From positions 1 through 31,613 of IMG/VR virus record IMGVR_UViG_3300029448_000221: a stretch of 31,613 nucleotides of DNA; one strand, 5' to 3'. Shown in pieces: positions 21,943-28,888 of the stretch (positions are counted from its first letter, which is position 1; every line of letters begins with the position of its first letter). A program made the translations under genes and the position numbers. Source of the DNA: a virus. The notes under the pieces are model-generated. The model worked only from the letters and a program-made list of their open reading frames with translations. It searched no databases and was not told the origin of the DNA.

Positions 21943-22860
21943 ATGGCGATAAGTAGAGCGCAATTAGCGAAAGAACTCGAACCCGGTCTAAATGCACTTT
22001 TTGGACTTGAATATGACGAAAACAATGAAGAATACAAAGAACTATATTCTATAGAAGACTCAGATAGAGCTTTTGAAGAAGAAGTACTTGTAGTTGGATT
22101 TGGTGCAGCTCCTGTCAAGGAAGAAGGTGCAGGTGTTAGCTTTGATAACGCTTCAGAAGGATATACAGCAAGATATACACACGAAACTGTGGCACTTGCT
22201 TTCTCATTAACTGAAGAAGCTATTGAAGATAATCTCTATGACCAACTCGGTAGAAGATACACAAAAGCATTGGCACGTTCAATGCAACACACCAAAGAAG
22301 TAAAAGGTGCTAACGTATTAAACAATGCGTTTGATGCAAACTTTGCTATTGGTGACGGACAGCAATTAATTTCCACAGCACACCCATTAGCAGGTGGTGG
22401 AACAGCTAGAAATAGAGCTACAACAATGGCTGACCTAAATGAAACTTCATTAGAAGACAACATTATTGATATATCAACATTTGTTGACGACAGAAACCTA
22501 ACTATTGCAGTTAGACCTGACAAATTAATAATTCCACCACAATTATCATTTATTGCGGATAGATTATTAAATACACCGGGTAGAGTTGGAACAGCAGACA
22601 ATGATATCAACTCAATAAGAAATCAGTCTTCTATACCAAATGGTTATAGTGTTAACCACTATCTAAATGACCCAGATGCATATTTCATTATGACATCGGT
22701 TAATGCAGATGGAGAAGGTCTAAAAATGTTCAACAGAACAGGAATGGAAACTTCTATGGAACCTGAATTTTCAACAGGTAACATCAGGTATAGAGCTAGA
22801 GAAAGATACTCATTTGGTGTATCTAACTGGCGTGGAGTTTTTGGCTCACAAGGAGCTTAA
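21943..22860 (+). CDS. Major capsid protein
   Basis: A 305-residue protein with good RBS (AAGGAG). It starts ISRAQLAKELEPGLNALFGLEY and continues with ETVALAFSLTEEAIEDNLYDQ, LARSMQHTKEV and GDGQQLISTAHPLAGG, a pattern I recognise from HK97-fold capsid proteins of the Mu gpT-like group. The final part has RYRARERYSFGVSNWRGVFGS, typical of the C-terminal end. It is short for a head protein but within the family's range. A strong terminator follows within 15 bases of the stop, consistent with very high expression of this gene. Confidence 0.9.
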   Translation: MAISRAQLAKELEPGLNALFGLEYDENNEEYKELYSIEDSDRAFEEEVLVVGFGAAPVKEEGAGVSFDNASEGYTARYTHETVALAFSLTEEAIEDNLYDQLGRRYTKALARSMQHTKEVKGANVLNNAFDANFAIGDGQQLISTAHPLAGGGTARNRATTMADLNETSLEDNIIDISTFVDDRNLTIAVRPDKLIIPPQLSFIADRLLNTPGRVGTADNDINSIRNQSSIPNGYSVNHYLNDPDAYFIMTSVNADGEGLKMFNRTGMETSMEPEFSTGNIRYRARERYSFGVSNWRGVFGSQGA

Positions 22861-22871
22861 GGTTCTTCAAA

Positions 22872-22907
22872 CCAATAAAGGGAGCATTAGCTCCCTTTTT
22901 TTATTGG
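22872..22907 (+). terminator. Intrinsic terminator after the capsid gene
   Basis: GGGAGC (22880-22885), loop ATTA, GCTCCC (22890-22895), then seven T. Flanking AAA and TTT lengthen the stem, and outer CCAATAAA/TTTATTGG arms make the whole element a long inverted repeat that could work on both strands. This is the clearest transcription stop in the window. Confidence 0.9.
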
Positions 22908-22992
22908 ATAAACTGATATACAATCAAAAGACTAGGATTAATTAACTTGTTTTACCAACTGACCTAGCAGACAAGCCAAGATGGTAAGACTT

Positions 22993-23010
22993 ATTTCCTT
23001 AGGAGGAAAT
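22993..23010 (+). promoter_or_regulatory. Hairpin that contains the Shine-Dalgarno of the next gene
   Basis: ATTTCCT (22993-22999), loop TAGG, AGGAAAT (23004-23010): a 7-bp stem whose loop and 3' arm hold the RBS TAGGAGG of the gene starting at 23012. The fold would limit ribosome access. The rest of the 22908-23011 gap holds no gene or clear promoter that I can see. Confidence 0.45.
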
Positions 23011-23011
23011 T

Positions 23012-23521
23012 ATGGCAAAATCGACATTCTCAGGTCCAGTCAAGTCATTGGCAGGATTTATTACAGCAGGTGTCAATAGTAGTGTTAGCTTAACAGCAGA
23101 TACAACATTAACTGTTGATGCACATGCAGGAAAAATTTTATTATGTAACGATGCAGACGGTAAATTTACTTTACCTTCAATTGTTACAACAACACCAAGC
23201 GACCCAACAGACCCTAATCAGGCTAATAACATTGGTGCTTCTTTCTATTTCTATATAGAAACAGCAGCAACTGATTTAGATATTAAAACTGATGGTACTG
23301 ACAAGTTTAAAGGTGCGGTAATTGTAGCTATTAATGATAGTACAAAGAAAGCTTTTGTACCGGGTGCTTCTAACGATGTTATTACACTAAATGGTTCTAC
23401 AAAAGGTGGTATCGTTGGTAGTGTTGTTCAAGTAACAGCTATTGATGCAGCTACTTATCTTGTTCATGATTCGTTATTAATTGGTTCAGGAACAATAGTA
23501 ACACCATTTGCTGACGCATAA
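23012..23521 (+). CDS. Structural protein, beta-rich, unknown role
   Basis: A 169-residue Thr/Ala/Asp-rich protein with no signal or membrane segment. It starts AKSTFSGPVKSLAGFITAG and has predicted strands throughout (ASFYFYIETAATDLDIK). It follows the capsid terminator and precedes another protein of similar kind, so a head surface or fibre role is likely; no characterised homologue is known to me. Translation may be controlled by the hairpin over its RBS. Confidence 0.6.
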   Translation: MAKSTFSGPVKSLAGFITAGVNSSVSLTADTTLTVDAHAGKILLCNDADGKFTLPSIVTTTPSDPTDPNQANNIGASFYFYIETAATDLDIKTDGTDKFKGAVIVAINDSTKKAFVPGASNDVITLNGSTKGGIVGSVVQVTAIDAATYLVHDSLLIGSGTIVTPFADA

Positions 23522-23531
23522 GGAGTAAATC

Positions 23532-23933
23532 ATGGCAGACGCAGTAACCTCACAAACAATTCAGGATGGTAATAATACAGCTATCCTGAAGTTTACAAAC
23601 GTATCAGACGGCACAGGTGAAAGTGCTGTCAAAAAGGTTGATGTATCGGCTTTGGAACCAAATAGTAAAGGTGACGCATGCACCTCTGTCTCAGTAGCTC
23701 GTATTTATTGGGCTACTAGAGGCATGGGTGTAAATATAGAATTTGATGCGACATCGAATGTTTTATTAACTGGTTTACCTGCAGATAGTACAGGTGACGA
23801 ATATTATGACTTGTTTACAGGTATACCGAATAATGCAGGTAGTGGTGTAACAGGTGATATTGATTTCACAACTGTAGGACACTCAAGCGGTGATACTTAT
23901 TCAATTATATTGGTTTTGAATAAGAATTATTAA
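23532..23933 (+). CDS. Small structural protein, unknown role
   Basis: A 133-residue beta-rich protein with RBS AAGGAG. It contains NTAILKFTNVSDGTGES and RIYWATRGMGVNIEFDA, and a Gly/Thr/Ser-rich second half. No enzymatic motif. Neighbouring genes and composition suggest a virion component. Confidence 0.6.
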   Translation: MADAVTSQTIQDGNNTAILKFTNVSDGTGESAVKKVDVSALEPNSKGDACTSVSVARIYWATRGMGVNIEFDATSNVLLTGLPADSTGDEYYDLFTGIPNNAGSGVTGDIDFTTVGHSSGDTYSIILVLNKNY

Positions 23934-23936
23934 TGA

Positions 23937-24245
23937 ATGGCAGCTAAAAAAACTAGGAAAAAAGCCAAACCTATAAAAAGAACGACTGGCAAGGGCGGTA
24001 ATTATCGCCCTACCAAGTCTGGTGCCGGAATGACTCGTAAGGGTGTTAAGGCATATAGAAAGGCTAACCCCGGTTCAAAACTCAAAACAGCCGTTACAGG
24101 CAAAGTTAAAAAAGGTAGCAAGGCCGCAAAAAGACGTAAGTCTTATTGTGCAAGGTCGCTTGGGCAACTAAAGCGTAGCTCTGCTAAAACAAGAAATGAC
24201 CCCAATTCAAGAATTAGGCAAGCAAGAAAAAGGTGGAAGTGTTAA
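23937..24245 (+). CDS. Very basic small protein with Cys, unknown function
   Basis: A 102-residue protein rich in Lys, Arg and Gly, with KGVKAYRKANPGSKLKTAVTG and KGSKAAKRRKSYCARSLGQLK, ending NDPNSRIRQARKRWKC. I recognise this pattern from a conserved uncharacterised family in marine phages and giant viruses. The two Cys could bind metal or form a disulfide. The charge fits DNA binding inside the head. No RBS is visible; the ATG at 23937 lies within TAATGAATG. Confidence 0.65.
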   Translation: MAAKKTRKKAKPIKRTTGKGGNYRPTKSGAGMTRKGVKAYRKANPGSKLKTAVTGKVKKGSKAAKRRKSYCARSLGQLKRSSAKTRNDPNSRIRQARKRWKC

Positions 24246-24386
24246 ATGCCATTAGCTAAAGGTAAAAGTAAAAAAGCTATAAGCAAGAACATCGGTATAC
24301 TGAGAAAAGAAGGTAAGCCAAGAAACCAAGCTATTGCCATAGCTTTAAGCAAAGCAAAAAAAAGAAGAAAAAAGAAAACGAGGTAA
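24246..24386 (+). CDS. 46-residue very basic peptide
   Basis: A short ORF starting one base after the previous stop. It begins MPLAKGKSKKAISKNIGIL and continues KEGKPRNQAIAIALSKA before a run of Lys and Arg. The segment KPRNQAIAIAL is a helix pattern I recall in a small conserved family of phage proteins. It would be strongly cationic. Function unknown; possibly DNA-binding and packaged with neighbours. Confidence 0.65.
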   Translation: MPLAKGKSKKAISKNIGILRKEGKPRNQAIAIALSKAKKRRKKKTR

Positions 24387-24388
24387 TT

Positions 24389-24661
24389 ATGGCTAAATCA
24401 AAAACACCAGATAACGTAGCAAATCCGTCTTTATATAGCAGAGTGAAATCAGAGGCAAAGAAAAAGTTTGATGTATACCCATCAGCTTATGCAAACGCTT
24501 GGCTTGTAAAAACATATAAAAAAAGAGGCGGTAAATACAAAGGAGCTAAAAAGGTTGCAACAGGCGGTATTATTCATAAACGTGATGGTGGTTTTATAGC
24601 TAGAGGCTGTGGTGCTGTTATGGAGCCTAGAAGAAAAGTAACCAAAATGCGTGGCAGATAA
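24389..24661 (+). CDS. Basic small protein, conserved marine phage family
   Basis: A 90-residue protein. Residues 12-50 (SLYSRVKSEAKKKFDVYPSA then YANAWLVKTYKKRGGKY) match a conserved uncharacterised domain seen in marine phages and giant viruses. The C-terminal part HKRDGGFIARGCGAVMEPRR is a second recognisable block. Start at ATG following AGGTAAT. Overlaps the next gene by one base. Function unknown; location suggests a virion component. Confidence 0.65.
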   Translation: MAKSKTPDNVANPSLYSRVKSEAKKKFDVYPSAYANAWLVKTYKKRGGKYKGAKKVATGGIIHKRDGGFIARGCGAVMEPRRKVTKMRGR

Positions 24662-24915
24662 TGAAAGGTTTAACTAAGTGGTTTGCTGAAGATTGGGTTG
24701 ATATAGGCTCAAAGAAAAAAGGTGGCGGCCACGAAAAGTGCGGTAGAAAAAAAACTAAAGGTTCTAAAAGAAAATATCCTAAATGCGTACCAAAAAGCGT
24801 AGCAAATCGCATGACTAAATCACAAAAGCGTTCAGCTGTAACAAGAAAAAGAGCTAAAAAACAAGGTGTTGGCGGTAAACCAACTAATGTAAAAACCTTT
24901 ACAAAAAAGAAGTGA
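24661..24915 (+). CDS. Basic Cys-containing small protein, unknown function
   Basis: An 84-residue protein: GLTKWFAEDWVDIGSKKKGG, then EKCGRKKTKGSKRKYPKCVP and a basic helix KSVANRMTKSQKRSAV. The WFAEDWVDI block plus two Cys is a pattern I recall from giant viruses and marine phages. The Cys pair could bind a metal. Its TGA overlaps the GTG start of the next gene. DNA binding is suggested by charge only. Confidence 0.65.
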   Translation: MKGLTKWFAEDWVDIGSKKKGGGHEKCGRKKTKGSKRKYPKCVPKSVANRMTKSQKRSAVTRKRAKKQGVGGKPTNVKTFTKKK

Positions 24916-25406
24916 TAACACAAAAATTAGTAAAACAAGAGGTTCGTGATTGGTCAAAAGAAGTTTTAGAAACAGATGACCCTATATGCCCATACGCAAA
25001 AAAAACATGGGAATCAGATAGGGTTGATGTTGTGCTATCTAAGTGTAAATATTGGTCTGATTTTGTAGAAATAAGCCAAGGCTTTCCTATAGACAAAGAC
25101 GTGATTATATATTGTGACTTGAACATGGATATTGATGCACCCAACTTTGACAGCAGAATATCTTTGCTTAATAACTTCTTAAACCCTAAAAACTTATGGG
25201 TTATGGGTTTTCATCAAGACCATGAAGAAAAGACGGTGGTGCCACAAGAGGATTTTGAACCACATTTTGCAGATAGCTATAATATGGTTTTTATGCAAAA
25301 ATTAGATGAATTAAATAAAGCATCTGAAAGATTAGAAAAAATAGGTTATTATAAGAATTGGAATCGCGAAGATTACCAGAACATTTTAAATAGAAGGAGC
25401 AGATAA
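24912..25406 (+). CDS. Hypothetical acidic protein, possibly cytoplasmic
   Basis: A 164-residue protein beginning at a GTG in the overlap GTGA with the previous stop. It has CPYAKKTWESDRVDVVLSKC, KDVIIYCDLNMDIDAPNFD, LWVMGFHQDHEEKTVVP and a C-terminal helix. The mix of acidic residues, His and Cys (ICPYA, GFHQDHE) could support a metal site, but I know no family name. Different in character from the basic neighbours. Confidence 0.6.
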   Translation: MITQKLVKQEVRDWSKEVLETDDPICPYAKKTWESDRVDVVLSKCKYWSDFVEISQGFPIDKDVIIYCDLNMDIDAPNFDSRISLLNNFLNPKNLWVMGFHQDHEEKTVVPQEDFEPHFADSYNMVFMQKLDELNKASERLEKIGYYKNWNREDYQNILNRRSR

Positions 25407-25741
25407 TGGCTAAATTAAAAGGATTAAAAAAATTAGTAGGCAGTCTATCTAAAAAAGACAAAGCTGAAATAGCCAAATCCATGAGGGACAGCAGTGTTGT
25501 AAAAATGGCAGGTGGTGGCGATGCTACTATGAAGTCAGGTGTTGTCAAGCTTGGTATGGGCGGTATGCCAAAAGCAGGCGTTAAAAAATTTGGTAGAGGC
25601 GGTGGTGCTTCAGCCAAATCAGGAGTTATGAAAAAACGTATGGGTGGCGTAGCTAAATCAGGAGTTATGAAAAAACGTATGGGTGGCGTAGCTAAATCAG
25701 GAGTTAAAAAGCTTGGTAGAGGCGGTAAGCTTAAAAAGTAA
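25406..25741 (+). CDS. Basic Gly/Lys/Met repeat protein
   Basis: A 111-residue protein with RBS AAGGAG. A helical N-terminus (KGLKKLVGSLSKKDKAEIAK) leads into repeats of the form AKSGVMKKRMGG, including two near-identical 13-residue copies encoded by adjacent 39-bp repeats, and looser copies before and after (KSGVVKLGMGG, KAGVKKFGRGG). Low complexity and high positive charge suggest nucleic-acid or polyanion binding. Possibly a packaged head protein; function not known. Confidence 0.6.
   Translation: MAKLKGLKKLVGSLSKKDKAEIAKSMRDSSVVKMAGGGDATMKSGVVKLGMGGMPKAGVKKFGRGGGASAKSGVMKKRMGGVAKSGVMKKRMGGVAKSGVKKLGRGGKLKK
25613..25711 (+). repeat. 39-bp tandem repeats
   Basis: Units at 25613-25651 and 25652-25690 differ at one base (GCC against GCT at the third position); a partial third copy runs 25691-25711. 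The near identity means recent duplication or ongoing slippage, in contrast with the old, diverged array of the tail fibre. The unit is 13 codons, so copy number changes keep the frame. Confidence 0.85.
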
Positions 25742-25744
25742 ATT

Positions 25745-26440
25745 ATGGCAGTTTCAGGCTCAAAAGACTTTGAATTAGATGTAGCTGATTACATAGAAGA
25801 AGCATTTGAACGATGTGGCTTAGAGCTTAGAACGGCTTACGATTTAAGAACTGCAAGAAGAAGTCTCAATTTATTACTTGCTGAATGGGCAAACCGTGGT
25901 TTAAACCAATGGACCATACAAGAAAAAACTATTGCTATGGTAGAAGGCACAACATCTTATAACGTAGATTCTTCTGTTAGCACAGCAGCTATTGATGTGC
26001 TAGATGCTTTTGTTAGACAAACTGTAAACTCTGAAAACTCAGATATACAGATGACAAGGCTATCAAGAAGTGAATATTCTGCTATACCTAATAAATCTAC
26101 AAAAGGACAACCGCTACAATTTTTTGTAGATAAGCAAATATCACCAACAATCAGCGTGTACCCTACACCTGATGAAACAAACAAATACACAATACATTTA
26201 AACGTATTGACAAGAATGGATGACGTGGATGCAGCAACAAATACTTTGCAAATGCCGTTTAGGTTTTATCCTTGTTTGGCTGCAGGTCTTGCATACTACA
26301 TATCAATAAAGAAAAACCCTGAAAGAACAGGCTTACTAAAACAAATATACGAAGAAGAGTTCCAAAGAGCTTTAGATGCTGATGAAGATAGAGCATCGTT
26401 TAGAATTACGCCTGATATTTCAAATTACAATATTGCGTAA
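25745..26440 (+). CDS. Head-tail connector, P22 gp4-like
   Basis: A 231-residue soluble protein. The N-terminal helical region (VADYIEEAFERCGLELRTAY; RRSLNLLLAEWANRGLNQW) resembles the gp4-type adaptor that binds the P22 portal ring. Middle strands include ISPTISVYPTPDE, and the end has RFYPCLAAGLAYYISIKK with EEEFQRALDADEDRA. Placed in the connector region. Assignment by pattern and position, not by close match. Confidence 0.65.
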   Translation: MAVSGSKDFELDVADYIEEAFERCGLELRTAYDLRTARRSLNLLLAEWANRGLNQWTIQEKTIAMVEGTTSYNVDSSVSTAAIDVLDAFVRQTVNSENSDIQMTRLSRSEYSAIPNKSTKGQPLQFFVDKQISPTISVYPTPDETNKYTIHLNVLTRMDDVDAATNTLQMPFRFYPCLAAGLAYYISIKKNPERTGLLKQIYEEEFQRALDADEDRASFRITPDISNYNIA

Positions 26441-26757
26441 TGGCTTTTGCTTCTAACAAAAACGCTTATGGTATTTGCGATAGGTGTGGTTTTAGATACG
26501 GCTTAAAAGAACTCCGCAAAGAATGGAACGGTTTAAAAACCTGTCCAGAGTGCTATGAAATCAAACATCCACAGCTAGAGCCTGTTACTAATGTAGCAGA
26601 CCCACAAGCAGTAAGAGAGCCAAGACCTGATATAAGTGTTTCGCCAACAAGTTTCATTGTATATACTAATTATGACTTAGGTATTATAGGTACAAAGCTA
26701 ACAATACCTGATAGCATGACAAGTGCTTTGGGTACAGTTACAATAACAACATCATGA
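26440..26757 (+). CDS. Zinc-ribbon-type small tail/neck protein
   Basis: A 105-residue protein with CDRCG at residues 13-17 and CPEC at about 35-38, a four-Cys zinc-ribbon pattern, in CDRCGFRYGLKELRKEWNG and KTCPECYEIKHPQLEP. This N-terminal block is conserved in many phages. The C-terminal half is beta-rich and ends ALGTVTITTS, like the fibre-type repeats elsewhere in the window. One-base overlap with the previous gene and four-base overlap with the next suggest coupled translation. Confidence 0.7.
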   Translation: MAFASNKNAYGICDRCGFRYGLKELRKEWNGLKTCPECYEIKHPQLEPVTNVADPQAVREPRPDISVSPTSFIVYTNYDLGIIGTKLTIPDSMTSALGTVTITTS

Positions 26758-27401
26758 GTTTCACATTAGCTACATTAAAAACTGCGATACAAGACTACTT
26801 AGAAACAGATGAAACAACATTTGTTAACAATCTAAATACTTTTATTGAACAAGCAGAAGAAAGAATACTCAAAGCAGTACAAATACCTGACCAAAGAAAG
26901 AATGTATCAGGTAATGTCTCGCAAGATAACAGATTTTTGACAACACCAAACGATTTTTTGGCACCCTTTTCTTTGGCTGTCATAAGTTCTAATAACTATG
27001 ATTACTTAGATTTGAAACATAATTCTTTTATCAAAGAGTTTGTTTCTGATACAACAACTAGAGGCAAGCCAAGATATTACGCTATATTTGACCAAACAAC
27101 ATTTGAAATAGCTCCTGTTCCTGACGCAAACTATTCTATGGAGTTACATTATTTGGCTAAACCTGTATCTTTAACCGCAGGTGGTGACTCAGGTACAACA
27201 TATTTATCAACAGAAGCACCTGACACCCTGTTATACGGTTGTTTATTAGAAGGTGCAATATTTTTAAAACTAGACCCTGCAGATATTGGCTTATACGAAG
27301 CTAGATTTAAAGAAGGGTTATTACGACTTAAGAACCTAGGAGAAGGACGAGATACTAGGGATGAAATGAGGTATGATTCACTAAGAACAAACGTAACATA
27401 A
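26754..27401 (+). CDS. Tail adaptor / tubular-type protein
   Basis: A 215-residue protein. N-terminal helices (LATLKTAIQDYLETDETTF; LNTFIEQAEERILKAVQIP), strands with RYYAIFDQTTFEIAPVPDA, then DTLLYGCLLEGAIFLKLDP and YEARFKEGLLRLKNLGEGRD. The pattern is that of head-tail adaptor or tail tubular proteins of podovirus-like phages. It would connect the neck to the tail hub. Start in the ATGA overlap. Confidence 0.7.
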   Translation: MSFTLATLKTAIQDYLETDETTFVNNLNTFIEQAEERILKAVQIPDQRKNVSGNVSQDNRFLTTPNDFLAPFSLAVISSNNYDYLDLKHNSFIKEFVSDTTTRGKPRYYAIFDQTTFEIAPVPDANYSMELHYLAKPVSLTAGGDSGTTYLSTEAPDTLLYGCLLEGAIFLKLDPADIGLYEARFKEGLLRLKNLGEGRDTRDEMRYDSLRTNVT

Positions 27402-27423
27402 GTTTCAAATAGAGAGAGAGAAA

Positions 27424-28155
27424 ATGAAACCAATAAAAAAACTTAACGGTAAAACCGTTGCCATTGTTGGACTAGGTAAAAGCTGGTTTGACTATAATAT
27501 GGCTAAATCGCATAGCGTACATTTTGATGAGGTGTGGGCTATAAACGCGGTAGCTTCTGTAATATTTCACGACAGAGTATTTATGATGGACCCACCAAGC
27601 AGGTTCCTAGATACACAAGATGCAGGCGGACAAACCGATTGCATGAAAGAACTGCTTACAAATCATAACAAACCAATATATACCTGTGAGAACGATGCAA
27701 GATGTAAAAATCTTATTGAATATCCAATAGAAGAAATAGTAAAAGCAACCAACTGTCATTATCTAAACAATACTGTGGCTTATGCTGTAGCCTTTGCGTA
27801 TTGGAATGATGTATCAAATATAAAGCTATTTGGTATAGATTTTACATATAAAAACAATTTATATTTTGCAGAAGCAGGCAGGGCTTGTGTAGAGTTCTGG
27901 CTAGTAAAATGCATGGAAAAAGGCATACAGGTAGAAGTAGCATCAAGCAGTTCTTTGCTAGATACTAATATACCCGGACAACAAAGATTGTATGGCTACC
28001 ACAGGCTTGCAGACCCATACATACCTGTAGCAGGTAAAGATGGTATGGAAGTGAAGAAAATGAGTGAACTTAAAGTACAGAAAAAACAAATACTGCCACA
28101 AATGGCAGATAGGTATGATAGTCATTTACAACCACCGGAGCCTGAAAAATGGTAA
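27424..28155 (+). CDS. Rossmann-fold protein, MptE/DUF115-like
   Basis: A 243-residue protein with strong RBS (GAGAGAGA). It starts with a Rossmann-type strand-loop (TVAIVGLGKSWFDYN), then DEVWAINAVAS, DRVFMMDPPSRF, and IKLFGIDFTYKN followed by FAEAGRACVEFWL. This resembles the MptE-like/DUF115 family, related to pterin pyrophosphokinases and also found with flagellin glycosylation genes. Nucleotide or nucleotide-sugar binding is plausible; substrate unknown. An enzyme in the middle of tail genes may modify a virion protein or a surface glycan. Family assignment is tentative. Confidence 0.5.
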   Translation: MKPIKKLNGKTVAIVGLGKSWFDYNMAKSHSVHFDEVWAINAVASVIFHDRVFMMDPPSRFLDTQDAGGQTDCMKELLTNHNKPIYTCENDARCKNLIEYPIEEIVKATNCHYLNNTVAYAVAFAYWNDVSNIKLFGIDFTYKNNLYFAEAGRACVEFWLVKCMEKGIQVEVASSSSLLDTNIPGQQRLYGYHRLADPYIPVAGKDGMEVKKMSELKVQKKQILPQMADRYDSHLQPPEPEKW

Positions 28156-28448
28156 TAAAAATAACACCTGACGGAGTGCCTGAACTTGGCATGGTTGAAG
28201 TCGCTACTACTAAGTTTGGCGGTCATCCGCCTGAGTTTTGGGCAGAGCAATTAACGGATAAAATAGTAGGTGTATCAGACAATAACCCAGAACATGTAAA
28301 GGCACAGGCTAGAGCCTATAGAGATTTAATTTACGAAGTATGTTTGATATATATTAAAAATGCTATAAAATCTTATAAAGCTACCTTAATTCAGGATTTG
28401 TCTGCAGGAGGTAGTGAGGATTTAGCAAAAATAATAAAAGGTATTTAA
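28149..28448 (+). CDS. Small helical protein, unknown function
   Basis: A 99-residue protein overlapping the previous gene by seven bases. It has KFGGHPPEFWAEQLTDKIVG and VKAQARAYRDLIYEVCLIY with a helical second half. No enzyme motif. Similar small proteins precede tail genes in marine phages. Function unknown. Confidence 0.6.
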   Translation: MVIKITPDGVPELGMVEVATTKFGGHPPEFWAEQLTDKIVGVSDNNPEHVKAQARAYRDLIYEVCLIYIKNAIKSYKATLIQDLSAGGSEDLAKIIKGI

Positions 28449-28449
28449 T

Positions 28450-28878
28450 ATGGCAATAACATCTACTCTTACAACAAGCTTTAAAGTAGAGCTTTTGACA
28501 GGAACACACAACTTTACTAATTCTAGTGGAGACACCTTTAAGTTAGCTTTGTATACAAGTTCAGCTACCCTAGGTGCAACAACAACAGCTTTTACTACTA
28601 CAGGTCAAGCTAGTGGCACAAACTATACCTCAGGCGGTTCAAACCTTACGAATGTAACTCCGTCTGCTACAGGTACAACTGCTGTAACTGATTTTAGTGA
28701 CTTAACTTTTAGTACGGCTACAATTACAGCTAGGGGTTGTATGATTTACAACTCAAGTGATTCTAATAAATCTGTAGCAACAATTGACTTTGGTGGAGAT
28801 AAAACATCCACAGCAGGTGACTTTACAATAGTATTTCCAGCAAAAGCGGCGGCAACAGCTATAATAAGAATAGCTTAG
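28450..28878 (+). CDS. Beta-rich structural protein
   Basis: A 142-residue Thr/Ser/Gly-rich protein without signal or membrane segments. It has FKVELLTGTHNFTNSSGDTF, LALYTSSATLGATTTA and GCMIYNSSDSNKSVATIDFG, a pattern common in tail or fibre-associated proteins of marine phages. It starts in the overlap region after TTTAAT and precedes the large hub-like protein by ten bases. A virion role is inferred. Confidence 0.65.
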   Translation: MAITSTLTTSFKVELLTGTHNFTNSSGDTFKLALYTSSATLGATTTAFTTTGQASGTNYTSGGSNLTNVTPSATGTTAVTDFSDLTFSTATITARGCMIYNSSDSNKSVATIDFGGDKTSTAGDFTIVFPAKAAATAIIRIA

Positions 28879-28888
28879 AAGATGAAAC

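Noticed and set aside
22908-22992. Promoter between the capsid terminator and the next gene
   Set aside because: TATACA/TACAAT-like strings exist, but no -35 element at the right spacing; too weak to list.
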